From Coemansia sp. RSA 487 (taxonomy: Eukaryota; Kickxellomycota; Kickxellomycetes; Kickxellales; Kickxellaceae), in contig JANBRJ010000061.1 in NCBI GenBank assembly GCA_027577595.1, positions 37,093 through 101,092 on the forward strand: a stretch of DNA of 64,000 nt, in the 5' to 3' direction. Below the pieces are notes generated by a model. That model searched no databases. It saw only the letters and a program-made list of their open reading frames with translations, and was not told the origin of the DNA. Below, piece by piece: positions 9,336 through 19,767 of this stretch. A program made the translations under genes and the position numbers. How positions within the stretch are numbered: position 1 is the first letter of the stretch; each line of letters starts with the position of its first letter.

Positions 9336-10574
9336 CTAGCTGTTCATGGAAATGGCCATGTATCCGCGAAGATCCATGGGGCTGAGCTGCGGCTGGCCAA
9401 TGTGGTCAAAGATGGTTTTCCGCAGGCTCGACCCTGACTTTGGCCACGGCGGCGTGCATGGAGCCAGCGAAGCCGAACCGCTCTGGTCAGCTGACCCAAC
9501 TGCTGCGGAGGTTTCAATTTTAGTGCCGGGCACCTGGGGAGTTGGCGGCGTGATGAAGAACGTGGGCGCCCACGCGGCTGGCGACGGAGTGCGCTGCGCG
9601 AGGAACGACGGGCTGACCTCGCCATATGCCGAGCAATCGCTGAGGATGCCAGAGAACCCGCTGCCTCCTGGAGTCTGCGGCATGCTTGGCGACATCGGCG
9701 ACAATGTCAGACCAGCCGATGGCAGCCCGACCATCGCTGTGTTTGCTGCGTTTCCCAGCGCCAGCGCCGGCGGCCGCGAAAAGCCCGCGGGCTGTTTGCG
9801 CAGCGGTGTCGATGTGGTGGGTGGGCTGATCAGCCCTGTCGGCGCAACGCTGAGCTTGGACATCTTGCCTCCCAGCACCGGCTTCTTCTGCTTCTTTGCA
9901 GGCGCTGTCTTTTGCAGTCTGAACGTCATCGGCGGCGGCAGCGGCTGTGTGACGCTGTTTGTGTTGTTGTCGGTTGGTGGCGATGCAAGTGCAGTGGGCG
10001 CCATTGGTGCGGCAGCTGGCGTGTCCTGCTTTGTAAGCTGGAGACCAGATGGCTTGGGCTTTTTGGTCTTTCTCAGAGGGAACGGATTGTTGCTTGTGCT
10101 TACAGGCCTTTTGTCATCGTCCTTGGCTTTGCTGTTGAGGTTGCTGAGGCTGTTTATTTTCAGCGGCGACCCAACCATACTTCCACCAAACCCGTTCCTG
10201 CCAAGCGACAAGCCCTTGACGATGGGCGACAGCCCAGTGCTTCCCATCGGCGACGACACGCTTGCTGTTGCAGGGCCAGCGCTGTCCGGCTGTGTCTTGG
10301 CCTTGGCCTTGGCGACCATCAACGGCGTGGGCGGCGCCTTCTTCATTCTGCGCGACGCCAGCGTCGATGCCTGCGGGAACTGCAGCTTCTTTGCGTTGGC
10401 GGCTCCAAGCGTGGTGGTCGGCTTGATCGCCATGGGCTGGTCAAGCTTCACCCGCTTGCCTGGGCTTTGCAAAGAAAGCGCATACACCGACCAGCGGTTG
10501 CAGCCCTTTTGCCTTGGTGAGAATATGGGCCCTCTGGGTGTGGAAGGTGGTGATAGTGCGGATATCGTAAACAT
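9336..10574 (-). CDS. S/T-P-rich disordered protein, 412 aa (unrecognised)
   Basis: No domain is recognised. The protein is almost entirely low-complexity and basic, with many Ser-Pro/Thr-Pro sites (SPPSTPRG, FSPRQ, SPGKR, SPIV) and Lys/Arg-Pro patches (RKTKKPKPS), as in CDK-regulated nuclear proteins. The more ordered segments are NRWSVYALSLQ near residue 26 and the C-terminal SLRKTIFDHIGQ...SPMDLRGYMA. A plus-strand frame of similar length (9346-10602) overlaps it. I choose the minus frame because it is followed upstream by a long pyrimidine-rich leader and has the composition of a real disordered protein. No introns are needed. A cell-cycle or transcription role is only a guess. Confidence 0.6.
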   Translation of the reverse strand: MFTISALSPPSTPRGPIFSPRQKGCNRWSVYALSLQSPGKRVKLDQPMAIKPTTTLGAANAKKLQFPQASTLASRRMKKAPPTPLMVAKAKAKTQPDSAGPATASVSSPMGSTGLSPIVKGLSLGRNGFGGSMVGSPLKINSLSNLNSKAKDDDKRPVSTSNNPFPLRKTKKPKPSGLQLTKQDTPAAAPMAPTALASPPTDNNTNSVTQPLPPPMTFRLQKTAPAKKQKKPVLGGKMSKLSVAPTGLISPPTTSTPLRKQPAGFSRPPALALGNAANTAMVGLPSAGLTLSPMSPSMPQTPGGSGFSGILSDCSAYGEVSPSFLAQRTPSPAAWAPTFFITPPTPQVPGTKIETSAAVGSADQSGSASLAPCTPPWPKSGSSLRKTIFDHIGQPQLSPMDLRGYMAISMNS

Positions 10575-12842
10575 TGTGTATTATAGACAGAGAATGATAT
10601 AAAAGAATATAGATAGGAAAATGTAATGCGGGATTGTAGGATGGAGACAAGAAAGGAAATAACACGAGAGATGTTTTGCAAACTAAACCAGAGTAGAAAC
10701 TATAGTGTTGTATACAGAGGCTGGATAGAATGTAAATGTATAGAAAGATGATGAAAAACAGAAACCGATAAAGATACACCCTAACAGTACCTTGAGTATA
10801 AGGACGCTAGTGAAATTATAAGCTGCAAGGGAAAAGACAATGTGTGTGCGGTATAGAACGTACAACGAAGACACAATGGATGCAGATATATGGAAGATGC
10901 AATAAAGGCAATTTGGAATGCGAGAAAAGTGATCTTTATAAAAAGTGAAGCAACCGGCAATGAGATCTTTTATATATAAAAAAGTTGCAAAAGAACTTGA
11001 GATAGGATTGTGAAAATGGCTAATGGTGTTGGAGAAGGAAAGGGTGAAGGATAAGCAGATATGAACCAAAAAGTGCAATGTGATATGTAATGCTAGAAGG
11101 ATAAAGGTTTTACAAAAAACCAAATGTAAAGAAAAAGTTGCTGAAAAGACACAAAGGAAAAGAAATGAGATGAAATAAAAACGTGCACAGGTTGGAATGG
11201 AGAGGAGGGGTACAGTATATATGGATGAACGTGAGGGGGCCGTGCATGAGCTGTATGCCAATGCAATGGTTTTTTTTGCTTCTGCCGGTTCCAACCTCCG
11301 CTTTGCGCCTTTTCCTGCATAAGTGTGTCGTCGAGACCGCTAACAGAAGTGTATGGCGGTTTGTGTGTCACTGCGAGCATGTATAGAAAATAAGACAAAA
11401 AACTTTCAGGTTTTCATGGCAAATCGTTGTTCTCCTTGGGAAGAACTCACAACTGCCCCCCCCCCAATTTCTGAATTGAATGCTCGGTCTTTGTCTCATT
11501 CTCTGCATGACCTGGACTGGGCGTGTAAATCTCTCCTGCTGCGCGCGCAAGACACAAGAAATTATACACTAAAAATAGTGAATCTGGTGACGCTTGTCTA
11601 CGACAATCCCCGCACTCTACCTTTTATTTTTTGGAATCCCTTGCTTGTCTCAGCCAAAATAAGAAGTCTGACACACACAGCTTTTCAAAGCCAAGCCTAC
11701 AAAGAAGCCAGTTGTTTTCTTTGCAAGGAAAATACCCTTGTAGTGTCTAAAAAGGAAATCCCGCAACTGCACTTTGTTCCTTTTCCTTTCGCTCTTTGTA
11801 TACAAAGACTGCACTCATGTTTCCGGATATTGCAGGTTTCCCACAGTTGATTGGATATGCAAATTGTAATAATGCATGCCTGACACAAGCACACGCATTC
11901 CTTTGCGTTTGCTGAGTCGGTCTGCAAACGGTCCACACAAGCTTCTCCCCCAACCCTTACATGCAACATCCATTTCTACATCCCCTCTCTGCAACACATT
12001 CCAAATGTTTGTTTACCTTTTCGATCGCTGAGCCAGAATCCCGCACAGCTGCCAACTGATCTGTACATGTTCCAGGCACACACCCCCCACCATATGGCTG
12101 CATGTGTTTTCTGGAATTTCTTTTTAGATATCCAAACACGTTTTTTGGCGACCTCCGTCTTGGAATGACTCAGGGTTAGAAAAGTCAAATACTACACAAC
12201 ACAAACCGTAAACAATAGCAACAATACATGCTAAGTACAATGTACTATTTGCACGCATGTGTCCAACTCGTGCCTGTTTCATCTACTCGACGCCTCCCTG
12301 TCTTGCTGTTCCATTCATTATGATGCTTGTTTACGCCAAAAGTGTCAACAACCACAATACAATCCAAAGACAAAGCTAGCATAGGATTTTCTAATATCAA
12401 TTGCCACTAAACAATCCTACATCTCTACAAAGGACTGCTCGGACAACTGCCAGTTCCTGCTTTGAAGGCAAAATTCGTATTTCTCCTATTCTCTCTAAAA
12501 ATAACAACAACCCAAAGAAACCTACATCACATCATTGTCAGCACCTTATTCGGTATAGTAGAGAATATTCCTTGTTTCGTTTTTTTCCTTGCAAGCTATT
12601 CTCCTGGAAAAAAAACATCTATAGTATAGTAACAAGTAAGCGTTACCACACGTAAAACTCTAAACTGATTCATCGCGTTTCAGGCAAGAAAATAAACTGC
12701 AAATTGTAATCCATCTTAAAGTATATTTTGAAAAAGAAGACAGGAAAGATCTGAAGCAAGAAAAAAAGACACTTGATCCACAGAATATGGTGCTCACTAT
12801 CCAATTGGTATAATATTAAAACCAAAAAAAGAACACTCAAAC
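10575..12842. other. 2.3-kb intergenic region with long pyrimidine-rich leader
   Basis: From 10575 to about 11200 the minus strand is T/C-rich, the leader of the S/T-P-rich gene. This bias creates a spurious 203-codon frame (10683-11294). The rest is mixed sequence with a C10 run at about 11457-11466, GTAAACA-type forkhead words near 12010, 12208 and 12329, and the 3' flank of RPS27. No tRNA or protein gene is seen. Confidence 0.5.
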
Positions 12843-13735
12843 TTAGTTGATCTTCTTTCTGAAGGAGCAGCCCTCGGTCAGGCGGGCACGGCCACCAGTG
12901 GGCTGGCACAGAACGGTCGAGCAGCCGGGGCAGGTAACAACGCTCTGCGAGTTGCTGAAAACAACGGTGATGTTGAAGCAGCCCGAGCACTTCACGTCCA
13001 TGAAGTACGAGTTGGGCGACTGCACGAGGCGCTTAAGCTTGTGCTGGCGCTTCTCGTTCTCGAGAGTAGGGTTAAGGAGGTCGACCGCAAGCTATAGCGA
13101 AAATTGCACGTAAAATAATACAAGAATTGTTAGCATAACGTTTGGCACTTGTTTCCTAAACAAAAAGGTGCAGTATATGCGTATGTGTTTGTGGCTGATG
13201 ATTCAAGATCCAAGCAAAAGAGCAACCATAGTATGCGTGGAGCAGCTGCGATAAGCATGGTTGCGAAAGAATACAGCAAGCAAACAGCGCTTCCGACGAA
13301 TACTATTTAATTGTTGTGGAACGCAGCGTCTGCAAATTCGTGACCTGCTTGAATCTGCATCCAATTCAAAATTCAGGCTTGCTTTTACTCGCTCAACTCA
13401 ATAACAACCGCTGTTCTGACTCGCCGTGCAAATCCCTCTGCGGCACGAATTGGTGCAAAGAAAGGTCCAGAGCTTCGTTTATCTCAAAGTCAACTGGGAA
13501 ATCGAGAGAAAGCACGCCAACTTGGAAGTGGGTGGGAGTTGACTGTCAGTCCATGCTCACTTTCGTCTCTCTGTAGATGCTCCTTCGCATTTGTCACTGT
13601 CCACGCATTCCGAGTTGCTCTGTCTGTCTCCCTGAATCTTCGATAAACACATTCCATATATGCGCATTTTGTGAATTTCACCACGAATTCCGTTTGGCCT
13701 CAACGAAGAAAAAAAGTCGAAGTACTTACAACCAT
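12843..13735 (-). CDS. RPS27: Ribosomal protein eS27 (two exons)
   Basis: This is a component of the 40S subunit. The coding sequence is join(12843..13091, 13730..13735) on the minus strand. Exon 1 is only ATG GTT (13735-13730), followed by the donor GTAAGT. The 638-base intron ends in CTATAG, and exon 2 opens [20 protein letters not shown], exactly the eS27 N-terminus. The zinc finger is CSGC...CPGC, and the protein ends GCSFRKKIN. Total 84 aa, the usual length. No other ATG gives the conserved N-terminus, so the split start is well supported. A long first intron right after the start codon is common in ribosomal protein genes and may carry expression-enhancing elements. Confidence 0.93.
13092..13729 (-). 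other. RPS27 intron 1 (638 nt)
   Basis: Donor GTAAGT at 13729-13724; acceptor TATAG ending at 13092. I looked for a C/D-box snoRNA (RTGATGA with CTGA) on the sense strand and found none. An H/ACA RNA cannot be judged by eye. Confidence 0.85.
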
Positions 13736-14516
13736 TTTGACTATAGTGTGGTGAAAAAGCCGGTTTAGATGGATGCAAAATAAGCAAAAAGAAACAGATA
13801 TTTAGTAGTTGTGCTAAATCGGTTGAAAAATTGCAAACGTTGTGGATGGATGCGTCTGGTGTAGTATCCTTTTCTAAACTTTTCCAAAATGATGGATGCG
13901 ACGTACCAGTATGTATATAAGAGTCGAGGTAAAAAAGCGAAAGGAGTGAATCCAAAGTTGCACTCTGCTTGCTGGGTGAGTATATTCTTGCGCCAGGCGA
14001 TTTTTCGTCACTGAAAGAGTGTGCTTTTTCCGTGGCTGCCACACAATCATGAAAAGTGCCCAAAAGAGTAATGGATTCGAAAAAAAACATTTAATCACGT
14101 GCTAACCTGTAAAATAAAAGCACTAAATTATGCAAATCATTTACGATCAGCAGATCAAAATATGGACAATAAGCTAGGCGCAAAATTCATTGGAAAGGAA
14201 TCCTATAGTTGTCGAATAGAATGGCTCATAGTTTTACATGATCATTTACGATCGGACAGAGGCAGCCTCTGTTTCCACCAAATACTTGCACTTTTTAGCT
14301 TTCCGCTGTTTCAGTAATGTAGTGCTAGTGCGCGATCATGTAGTCGATTTGGACCAAACATCTCCAGGCTATTGAACATGCTTGAATATGTGCCATCACA
14401 GAATCGTCTCCAAATAAAACTGATATACAGCAGATGACATGTAGAAAGTTAAACACTCATGTAACAGGATTGGGGAGGGGTGGCGGTTTATTGGATCACA
14501 ATATAAAAATGGACAC
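13736..14516. other. Intergenic, RPS27 promoter side
   Basis: This lies between the RPS27 start and the stop of the TOM20-SET gene. It is AT-rich. The repeated phrase CATTTACGATC occurs near 14138 and 14241. No gene is recognised. Confidence 0.5.
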
Positions 14517-16454
14517 TTAGTTTTCGTCTTTGGAAGACTCGTGCTCCGTAGTTTCTGCCTTCTCGTTTTCCTCAGCCGTTGCTTCCACTTTCTCCTCTTT
14601 GTCTGCTACAGCAGCAAGATCGGCCTTGCACTTGTCACATTCGCAGGTAAAGCGGTACGAGTTCTTCAGAAGCTTCTGCCTGGTCTGAACATCAAGCGAT
14701 GCATCGACGAAAGAGACATGCAGCTCGTCACCCTTTGCAACGGGCTTGAGCGTCTTGATCGCTGCTTTGGAGGTGTTGTCAGGGAACACAATCTGTACGT
14801 TAGGATCGCAGCTATGTGTAACATGCGACGATATCAAGTAGAGCGAAATGCCAACGGGGCTGGCCGAATGGTCGTCCCTGATAGTGTCCGATACGTGCGT
14901 AGCTTCAGTCTCCGCAGGGACATCGACGTCCTGGGCATTGTGGACGGCAAACGCGTTGTAGTCAAGCTTTCCCTTGAGCATCGTATAGCGTTCGCTGGTG
15001 ACAAACTCGGTAAGCCCAGGGACGCTGCTGCTCATAAGCTCGCCAAGCTTCTTCAGCACCTCTGCGTCGGCGGCCGATGGGACCAGCTCCAAGTAGCGCA
15101 TGCACTCCAGGTGCTCCCAGGTCGTGTATTCGTCAGCATCGGAGTCACCGGCGCCGTCCGATCCGCTGAGAGCGCCCAGAGCACGTGCAAGCTCCTTCTT
15201 CTTTTCGCGATCGACCAGGATGCCAAAGAACTTTGCAATCAGGATCGGCGCTAGCTCGTGTGTCTCCTTGACCAGTTCAGCAAACTGGCGTGCTTGAGCG
15301 CTGTCGCTCTTGGTGCACAGGAACTGGTGGTAGGCATCATAGGCGTCCTGGCGGCATTTTTCCGAGCAGTAGACTGCTTTGTGGCACTTGTCGCACTCGA
15401 GTGCATTGCTGCTGCTGCTGCCCTTGATCTCCTTTGTCTCTTCGGATTTTTCAGACCCGGAAGTGGCGTTATTCTCAGAAGCGTCCTTGAACTCGTCCTC
15501 TGTTTCAGCAGTGTTTCCCTCTGATTCCTGAGCATCCTCGTTTTTCTTTGCTTCGATCAGAGTATCGGTCTTTTCCCCCTCTACCTCCTTATCCTCTTCG
15601 GACTTCTCGGTAGCGTTTTGCTCTTCGCTGTCCTCCTTTTCAGCAGCTTCAGGATCGGATTTTTCTTCCGAGCGTGGCTCTGCGCTAGGAATAGACTTCA
15701 TACAGTGGTCGCAGAACTGGCCGTTTTGTGCGCGTGGCAGTAGCGTGGAAACCACAGCCTCCTCTTCATAGATGGTTTCGCCAGCATCAAAGTCCTTAGT
15801 CGAGAACAACGCGCGGTTGGGAACAATAACGTCGCTACCATTATCCGATTCGGCAGATAAGGGCTTCTTTGCCTTTGTCTTACCTTTGGGCTTTGCATCT
15901 GCCTTGTCCTTTTCAGCATTGTCTGTCTTGTTCTTGTCTTTAATCTGGACGTTCTTGCCCTTGGCCGGGAAGACATCAAAATAGCGCAACTGCTTTTGCC
16001 GGACCTCCTGGGCCATCATGGCCATCACTAGCTTGAAAACCTCGGGAGGTGTGGTCTTTTGGTAGATCATTACTAGCTCAACTGGATTCGGATACACCTT
16101 CAGCGCCTGGTAAAAGTGGCAGGCAGCCGACGAGTATGCCGAAGGTCCAGCGCTGCACAGAGTTTCTCCCTTGGACACCTGGGTCATGAAGAATTGTTCC
16201 TTCTCCTCAGGCGAGGCTGGAAGCTTATCTTTTGCAACTTCGTTCAAAAGCTCCATCGCAATATCGTTGATCGCATCAGGCGAGGTCTTATTGACATCGT
16301 CAGCCTTCTTCTCAACCTTCTTGCGATCGCGCTTCAGCTTGCGCCGGAACTTGCGGTCGTGGCGGCGCTTATAGTCGAAGTAGGCGATGTAGCCCAGTCC
16401 CGCAACAGCAGCGGTAACTGTGGCAGCAACAGCAATCGTCTTTCCGGTAACCAT
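14517..16454 (-). CDS. TOM20: TOM20 receptor fused to a SET/MYND (SMYD-type) methyltransferase
   Basis: One uninterrupted 645-codon frame joins two known proteins. Residues 1-150 are fungal TOM20, the outer-membrane receptor for mitochondrial presequences: N-terminal anchor (about 8-25), FDYKRRHDRKFRRKLKRDRK, SPEEKEQFFMTQVSKGE, then the TPR-like YQALKVYPNPVELVMIYQKT. Residues 209-610 are SMYD-like. They contain SET-N (NRALFSTKDFDAGETIYEEE), a MYND finger (C248, C251, then C354, C357, C363, C367, H376, C380), SET-C with THSCDPNV (546-553) and GDELHVSFVD, and a post-SET cluster C604-x-C606-xx-C609. An acidic ~100-residue insert splits the first MYND cysteine pair. If expressed whole, the methyltransferase would sit on the cytosolic face of mitochondria. 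Substrates are unknown. Confidence 0.88.
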   Translation of the reverse strand: MVTGKTIAVAATVTAAVAGLGYIAYFDYKRRHDRKFRRKLKRDRKKVEKKADDVNKTSPDAINDIAMELLNEVAKDKLPASPEEKEQFFMTQVSKGETLCSAGPSAYSSAACHFYQALKVYPNPVELVMIYQKTTPPEVFKLVMAMMAQEVRQKQLRYFDVFPAKGKNVQIKDKNKTDNAEKDKADAKPKGKTKAKKPLSAESDNGSDVIVPNRALFSTKDFDAGETIYEEEAVVSTLLPRAQNGQFCDHCMKSIPSAEPRSEEKSDPEAAEKEDSEEQNATEKSEEDKEVEGEKTDTLIEAKKNEDAQESEGNTAETEDEFKDASENNATSGSEKSEETKEIKGSSSSNALECDKCHKAVYCSEKCRQDAYDAYHQFLCTKSDSAQARQFAELVKETHELAPILIAKFFGILVDREKKKELARALGALSGSDGAGDSDADEYTTWEHLECMRYLELVPSAADAEVLKKLGELMSSSVPGLTEFVTSERYTMLKGKLDYNAFAVHNAQDVDVPAETEATHVSDTIRDDHSASPVGISLYLISSHVTHSCDPNVQIVFPDNTSKAAIKTLKPVAKGDELHVSFVDASLDVQTRQKLLKNSYRFTCECDKCKADLAAVADKEEKVEATAEENEKAETTEHESSKDEN

Positions 16455-17403
16455 GTTTGCTCTGTCGTATTTATGCTTCAGTCCAAGTTAGTACACGAAG
16501 CGGTAATCACCTAATTGCAAGAAATTCTGGAGAAAGATGTCGTCGTATTCGCCATGTGCTCTGGCTTAGTGAAAAGTTCGAAAGGGGGTACACCACCGTT
16601 GTTGCTGTGTCGATATCGTTAAGGATACAAACCTAAGTGTATTTGGCGAGCTGAAGTTTAGCGTGAGAATAGTAAAATATACGAAAGAAGGCAGAAGAAA
16701 AGAAGCGAGCAATGTTTTGTTGCCTCCAACTTGTGTATCAAATCCTGATGCTCTTGTGATTTAGATAAAGAAAATTACGCATAAGCTATCTTAAGAACAG
16801 CCCTAACCCGCTGAAAGTTTTTTCTTTGGCCACATGCTAATCTTGATACTTGATTAATCACGACATACGATCAACGTAAACCAAAAAAAAATACTCCGCT
16901 ATACGGAACAATTCGGAAATTGTTGAAGGGGAGAACAATTCACAAATAAGATTTGTCCATTTTTCAGCTTCGTGCTTTTTATTGGCTGAATGAACCACCG
17001 ACCCCTTCTTCCCCTTTTTCTCTTATGCACTGACCAAGTGTATAATCACAATTGTTTTTTTCTCCTGATCGATGGGATCGATGTGGTTGCATATTTCTGA
17101 TCATCACTTTTTATCTTTATTTAAAAAATTCCTCCGCTTCTCATGATAAAAATATTGACTCGGTGGAATGTTGGTGTTTTTCAACAATCTCTAAAATCCA
17201 AAAAAGCCAATATCTGAAACAACAACAGGTGGAATGGCATGTTCGGAACATGTATAAAAGAAATAGTGTCAAGATATGCAACAAATAAAGAATTTACGTG
17301 TATACTCAATTCTCACATGACAACAGAATGGTAGACAAAAATTTACTAAAGGTTCCTGTGGCATCTCACCGGAGGAAGCTGACCAACGGCGGTTGCAGGT
17401 TTT
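16455..17403. other. Intergenic, TOM20-SET promoter
   Basis: This lies between the TOM20-SET start and the CTU1 stop. It is AT-rich. The first 200 bases should hold the promoter, but no clear TATA box is seen. Open frames here are short and without content. Confidence 0.5.
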
Positions 17404-18558
17404 TTACGCAGTGCTGTCTGGAATGCACGCACATGCTTTTCTTTCTCCGCCGCATGCGGCAGATGAGCATGGGGATGCACCAGCGTGTTTCAGCCGCCGG
17501 TCGCGCATAGCCTGGGCCTTCTCACGCAGCCGTTCAAAGTGCACTGGCTCCACAGCTTTCCCAACATTGTGCACGGTAGGCTCAGAAGCAAGGATCTCCT
17601 GGGCATGGCGTGCCGACTTGGCAATCCCAAGCTTGGGCAACCCGCGCTCCAAGCCTTCAAGCAGCACGCATGCCTTGCACAGGGCGTTAGACGAGATGTA
17701 TCCGCACTTCTCGCACTGCGTCAGCGTGGGCAGCTGGACGTCCGACGCCACGCGCATTGCCTCACCCGAGTGGATGATGTCGAGAATGGCCGATGGGCGG
17801 ACAAACTCCAGATCCTTGAGGAACTCACGCGCGTAGCCGCGGTATGCGTTGGGCGAGTACGTGCACTCTGTCGAGAAGTAGTCGAGGCGCCTGAGATACG
17901 CGTACATGACGATCTCCTTCTCGTACGCGTACTTGAACGGCTTTGACCGGGCAATGTATCCGTCGCCGGCAGTAGTGATCTCAGTGCATCGGCTCAGGCG
18001 CGGGATGTCTCCGCGGAACAGATTCATCAGAATTGTCTCGGCAACATCGTCTGCATTGTGGCCCGTGACAATGTGGTCGAGATCGAGCATCAGTGCACCG
18101 CGATCGAGCGCCTGGCGCCGGAACACGCCGCAGAACGTGCAGTTGTTTTTGCGCCCCACTGTTTCCACGATGGCGTCCATCGACCATCCATACAACTGCT
18201 CGTACGATACAATGAGTAATGGCAGCCCGTACTGCTCCTTGTTGCGCTTGACTGTCTCCAGCGAATCATCGCGGTACCCCGAGATGCCCTCGTCCACAGA
18301 GAGGAGATACAGCTCAAGCCCGTAGTCATGCCGTTCATTCAGCGTCTTCATCACATACGCCAGCACCGTCGAGTCCTTGCCACCTGATGCGCCAATGCCG
18401 ACGCGGTCACCCCGCCTGAACAGCTTGCTCTCGACTATGGTGTTGTGGATCTCCGTTTCAAACACGTAGTAGAAGCATTCATTGCATATGCGCTGTCCAG
18501 TCTTGGGCCGCCGCAGGATAGCCCTTGCGTCGTGGCATATTTCACACTTGCGTGGCAT
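17404..18558 (-). CDS. NCS6: Cytoplasmic tRNA 2-thiolation protein 1 (CTU1/NCS6)
   Basis: It thiolates the wobble uridine (mcm5s2U34) of tRNA-Lys, Glu and Gln in a complex with Ctu2/Ncs2, using sulfur carried by Urm1. Visible features are an N-terminal zinc site (C5, C8, C25, C28), the PP-loop SGGKDST (58-64), the catalytic C140-xx-C143, [19 protein letters not shown] (167-184), and a C-terminal zinc site (C282, C285, C294, C297). The start is ATG 18558 ([10 protein letters not shown], 384 aa), which matches the family. The frame runs 36 codons further upstream, but that part is leader. Residues 360-380 form an extra Cys-rich tail. It is divergent from the Zn2Cys6 gene, with a 1.2-kb shared upstream region. 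Confidence 0.93.
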   Translation of the reverse strand: MPRKCEICHDARAILRRPKTGQRICNECFYYVFETEIHNTIVESKLFRRGDRVGIGASGGKDSTVLAYVMKTLNERHDYGLELYLLSVDEGISGYRDDSLETVKRNKEQYGLPLLIVSYEQLYGWSMDAIVETVGRKNNCTFCGVFRRQALDRGALMLDLDHIVTGHNADDVAETILMNLFRGDIPRLSRCTEITTAGDGYIARSKPFKYAYEKEIVMYAYLRRLDYFSTECTYSPNAYRGYAREFLKDLEFVRPSAILDIIHSGEAMRVASDVQLPTLTQCEKCGYISSNALCKACVLLEGLERGLPKLGIAKSARHAQEILASEPTVHNVGKAVEPVHFERLREKAQAMRDRRLKHAGASPCSSAACGGERKACACIPDSTA

Positions 18559-19767
18559 TTTCCTTCGTATTGCAAATGAGCTGGATTTCGATGTGGGATG
18601 TTGCAAGATATGCGCTGATTGTGTTGTGCTGTGTGGTGACTCAAATATACAAATATCCCTGTCCACTCGATCAAAGTCGGACGTTTATTTTCTTGCTGGA
18701 GAGATCCAGAGAATGTCGAGCGATGTGGCAATATAAACAAAGCAGTAAGCGGAGAATTCGCGCTTTGAAGGCAGCAGTAGATTATTAAAAAGCGTTCGGG
18801 AAAACAAGGGACTATAGGCGCTGGTTGTGCAAATAGCCAGCTATGGCCAGCCAGAAAATATCCTTGCGCACCTGCTCTTGTGTACAGGATTATGGTGCGT
18901 GTGTGCCCTATCAGAAATTCGCCTGCTTTTCCTTTTGGCAAACCCGTGCGGCAATTTCCTTGGTCTGACCCGTTGTTCCAGAGAGATTCATGGTTTGTGA
19001 AAATAACAGGACCACGCAAGAGCGAGCTCTGCCTTTGCTTGTTTCTCTCTCGAAATGGGCACATGCGCTACTGTGGCACGTCTTTACGCAATTAATCGGC
19101 TGCAGTCTGCGGCACTGGTCACCAAAGTCTCCTCCGCCTTTTCCTCCCTCACCACCAAACACAATGCCCAAGCTTTGGCAAATGCCTCGACTTTTCCGCT
19201 CCACACAAGGCAACCGGCGGACGTTGTCTCACACGCTCAGAAGTAATGAAAAATGGATGGAGGCGGCCCGGAATGACAAGCAGCAAACAAGGGAGAAATG
19301 TCAAACAACGGGGAAATTTCACACCTGGACAATGATCAAAGCGCCTCCCCTCCCCACTGGGGGTGCTCATCACCCACCCATTGCTCCCTCCGTGCACGCC
19401 CTGTGGACGCTTTTCCTCCGGCTGATGCGCTCCTGTCGGGAATTTTTGCCGCTGCCATTGCCAAACATCCTCCCCCATCTTTTTTCCCACTCCCAGTCAT
19501 GCCAAAAAAAGTCCCAGAGTTCTGCCCCGCCCGCATTGCCCTCTCCCTCTCTGCGATGTTTAAATAAGCTCATGAGCGGCTTGTTATTAAAAACCAGCGC
19601 TATTTCCCCCTGTCCTCAGCTGAGCTATTATTTCTCTAACTATTTCCCTTTCTCCTCTTGCTCTGCACAAACTTTAGGTAGCATCCCATCTTTTCCTTTT
19701 ATATTGCTTGTGTCTGGTTTCCTATTCTTATATTTTCCACATAAACACAACATTGCTTGTAAATAAT
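18559..19767. promoter_or_regulatory. 1.2-kb divergent CTU1 / Zn2Cys6 upstream region
   Basis: No gene is supported. The half near 19300-19620 is C-rich on the plus strand, with CCTCCCCTCCCCACTGGGGG at about 19347 and several CCACCC/CCCCT words, candidate C2H2 zinc-finger sites. The last 150 bases are a T/C-rich leader for the Zn2Cys6 gene. Confidence 0.5.

Noticed and set aside
9346-10602. 418-codon plus-strand frame antisense to the S/T-P-rich gene
   Set aside because: Its composition mirrors the opposite strand's codon bias. The minus frame has S/T-P motifs and a proper leader. The call is not absolute.
10683-11294. 203-codon hydrophobic frame on the minus strand
   Set aside because: It is a translation of the T/C-rich leader of the S/T-P-rich gene, which simply lacks stop codons. 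Phe/Ser/Leu-only composition, no domain.
13092-13729. C/D-box snoRNA in the RPS27 intron
   Set aside because: A TGATGA word occurs near 13196 but on the strand opposite to transcription and with a poor first base; no paired D box.
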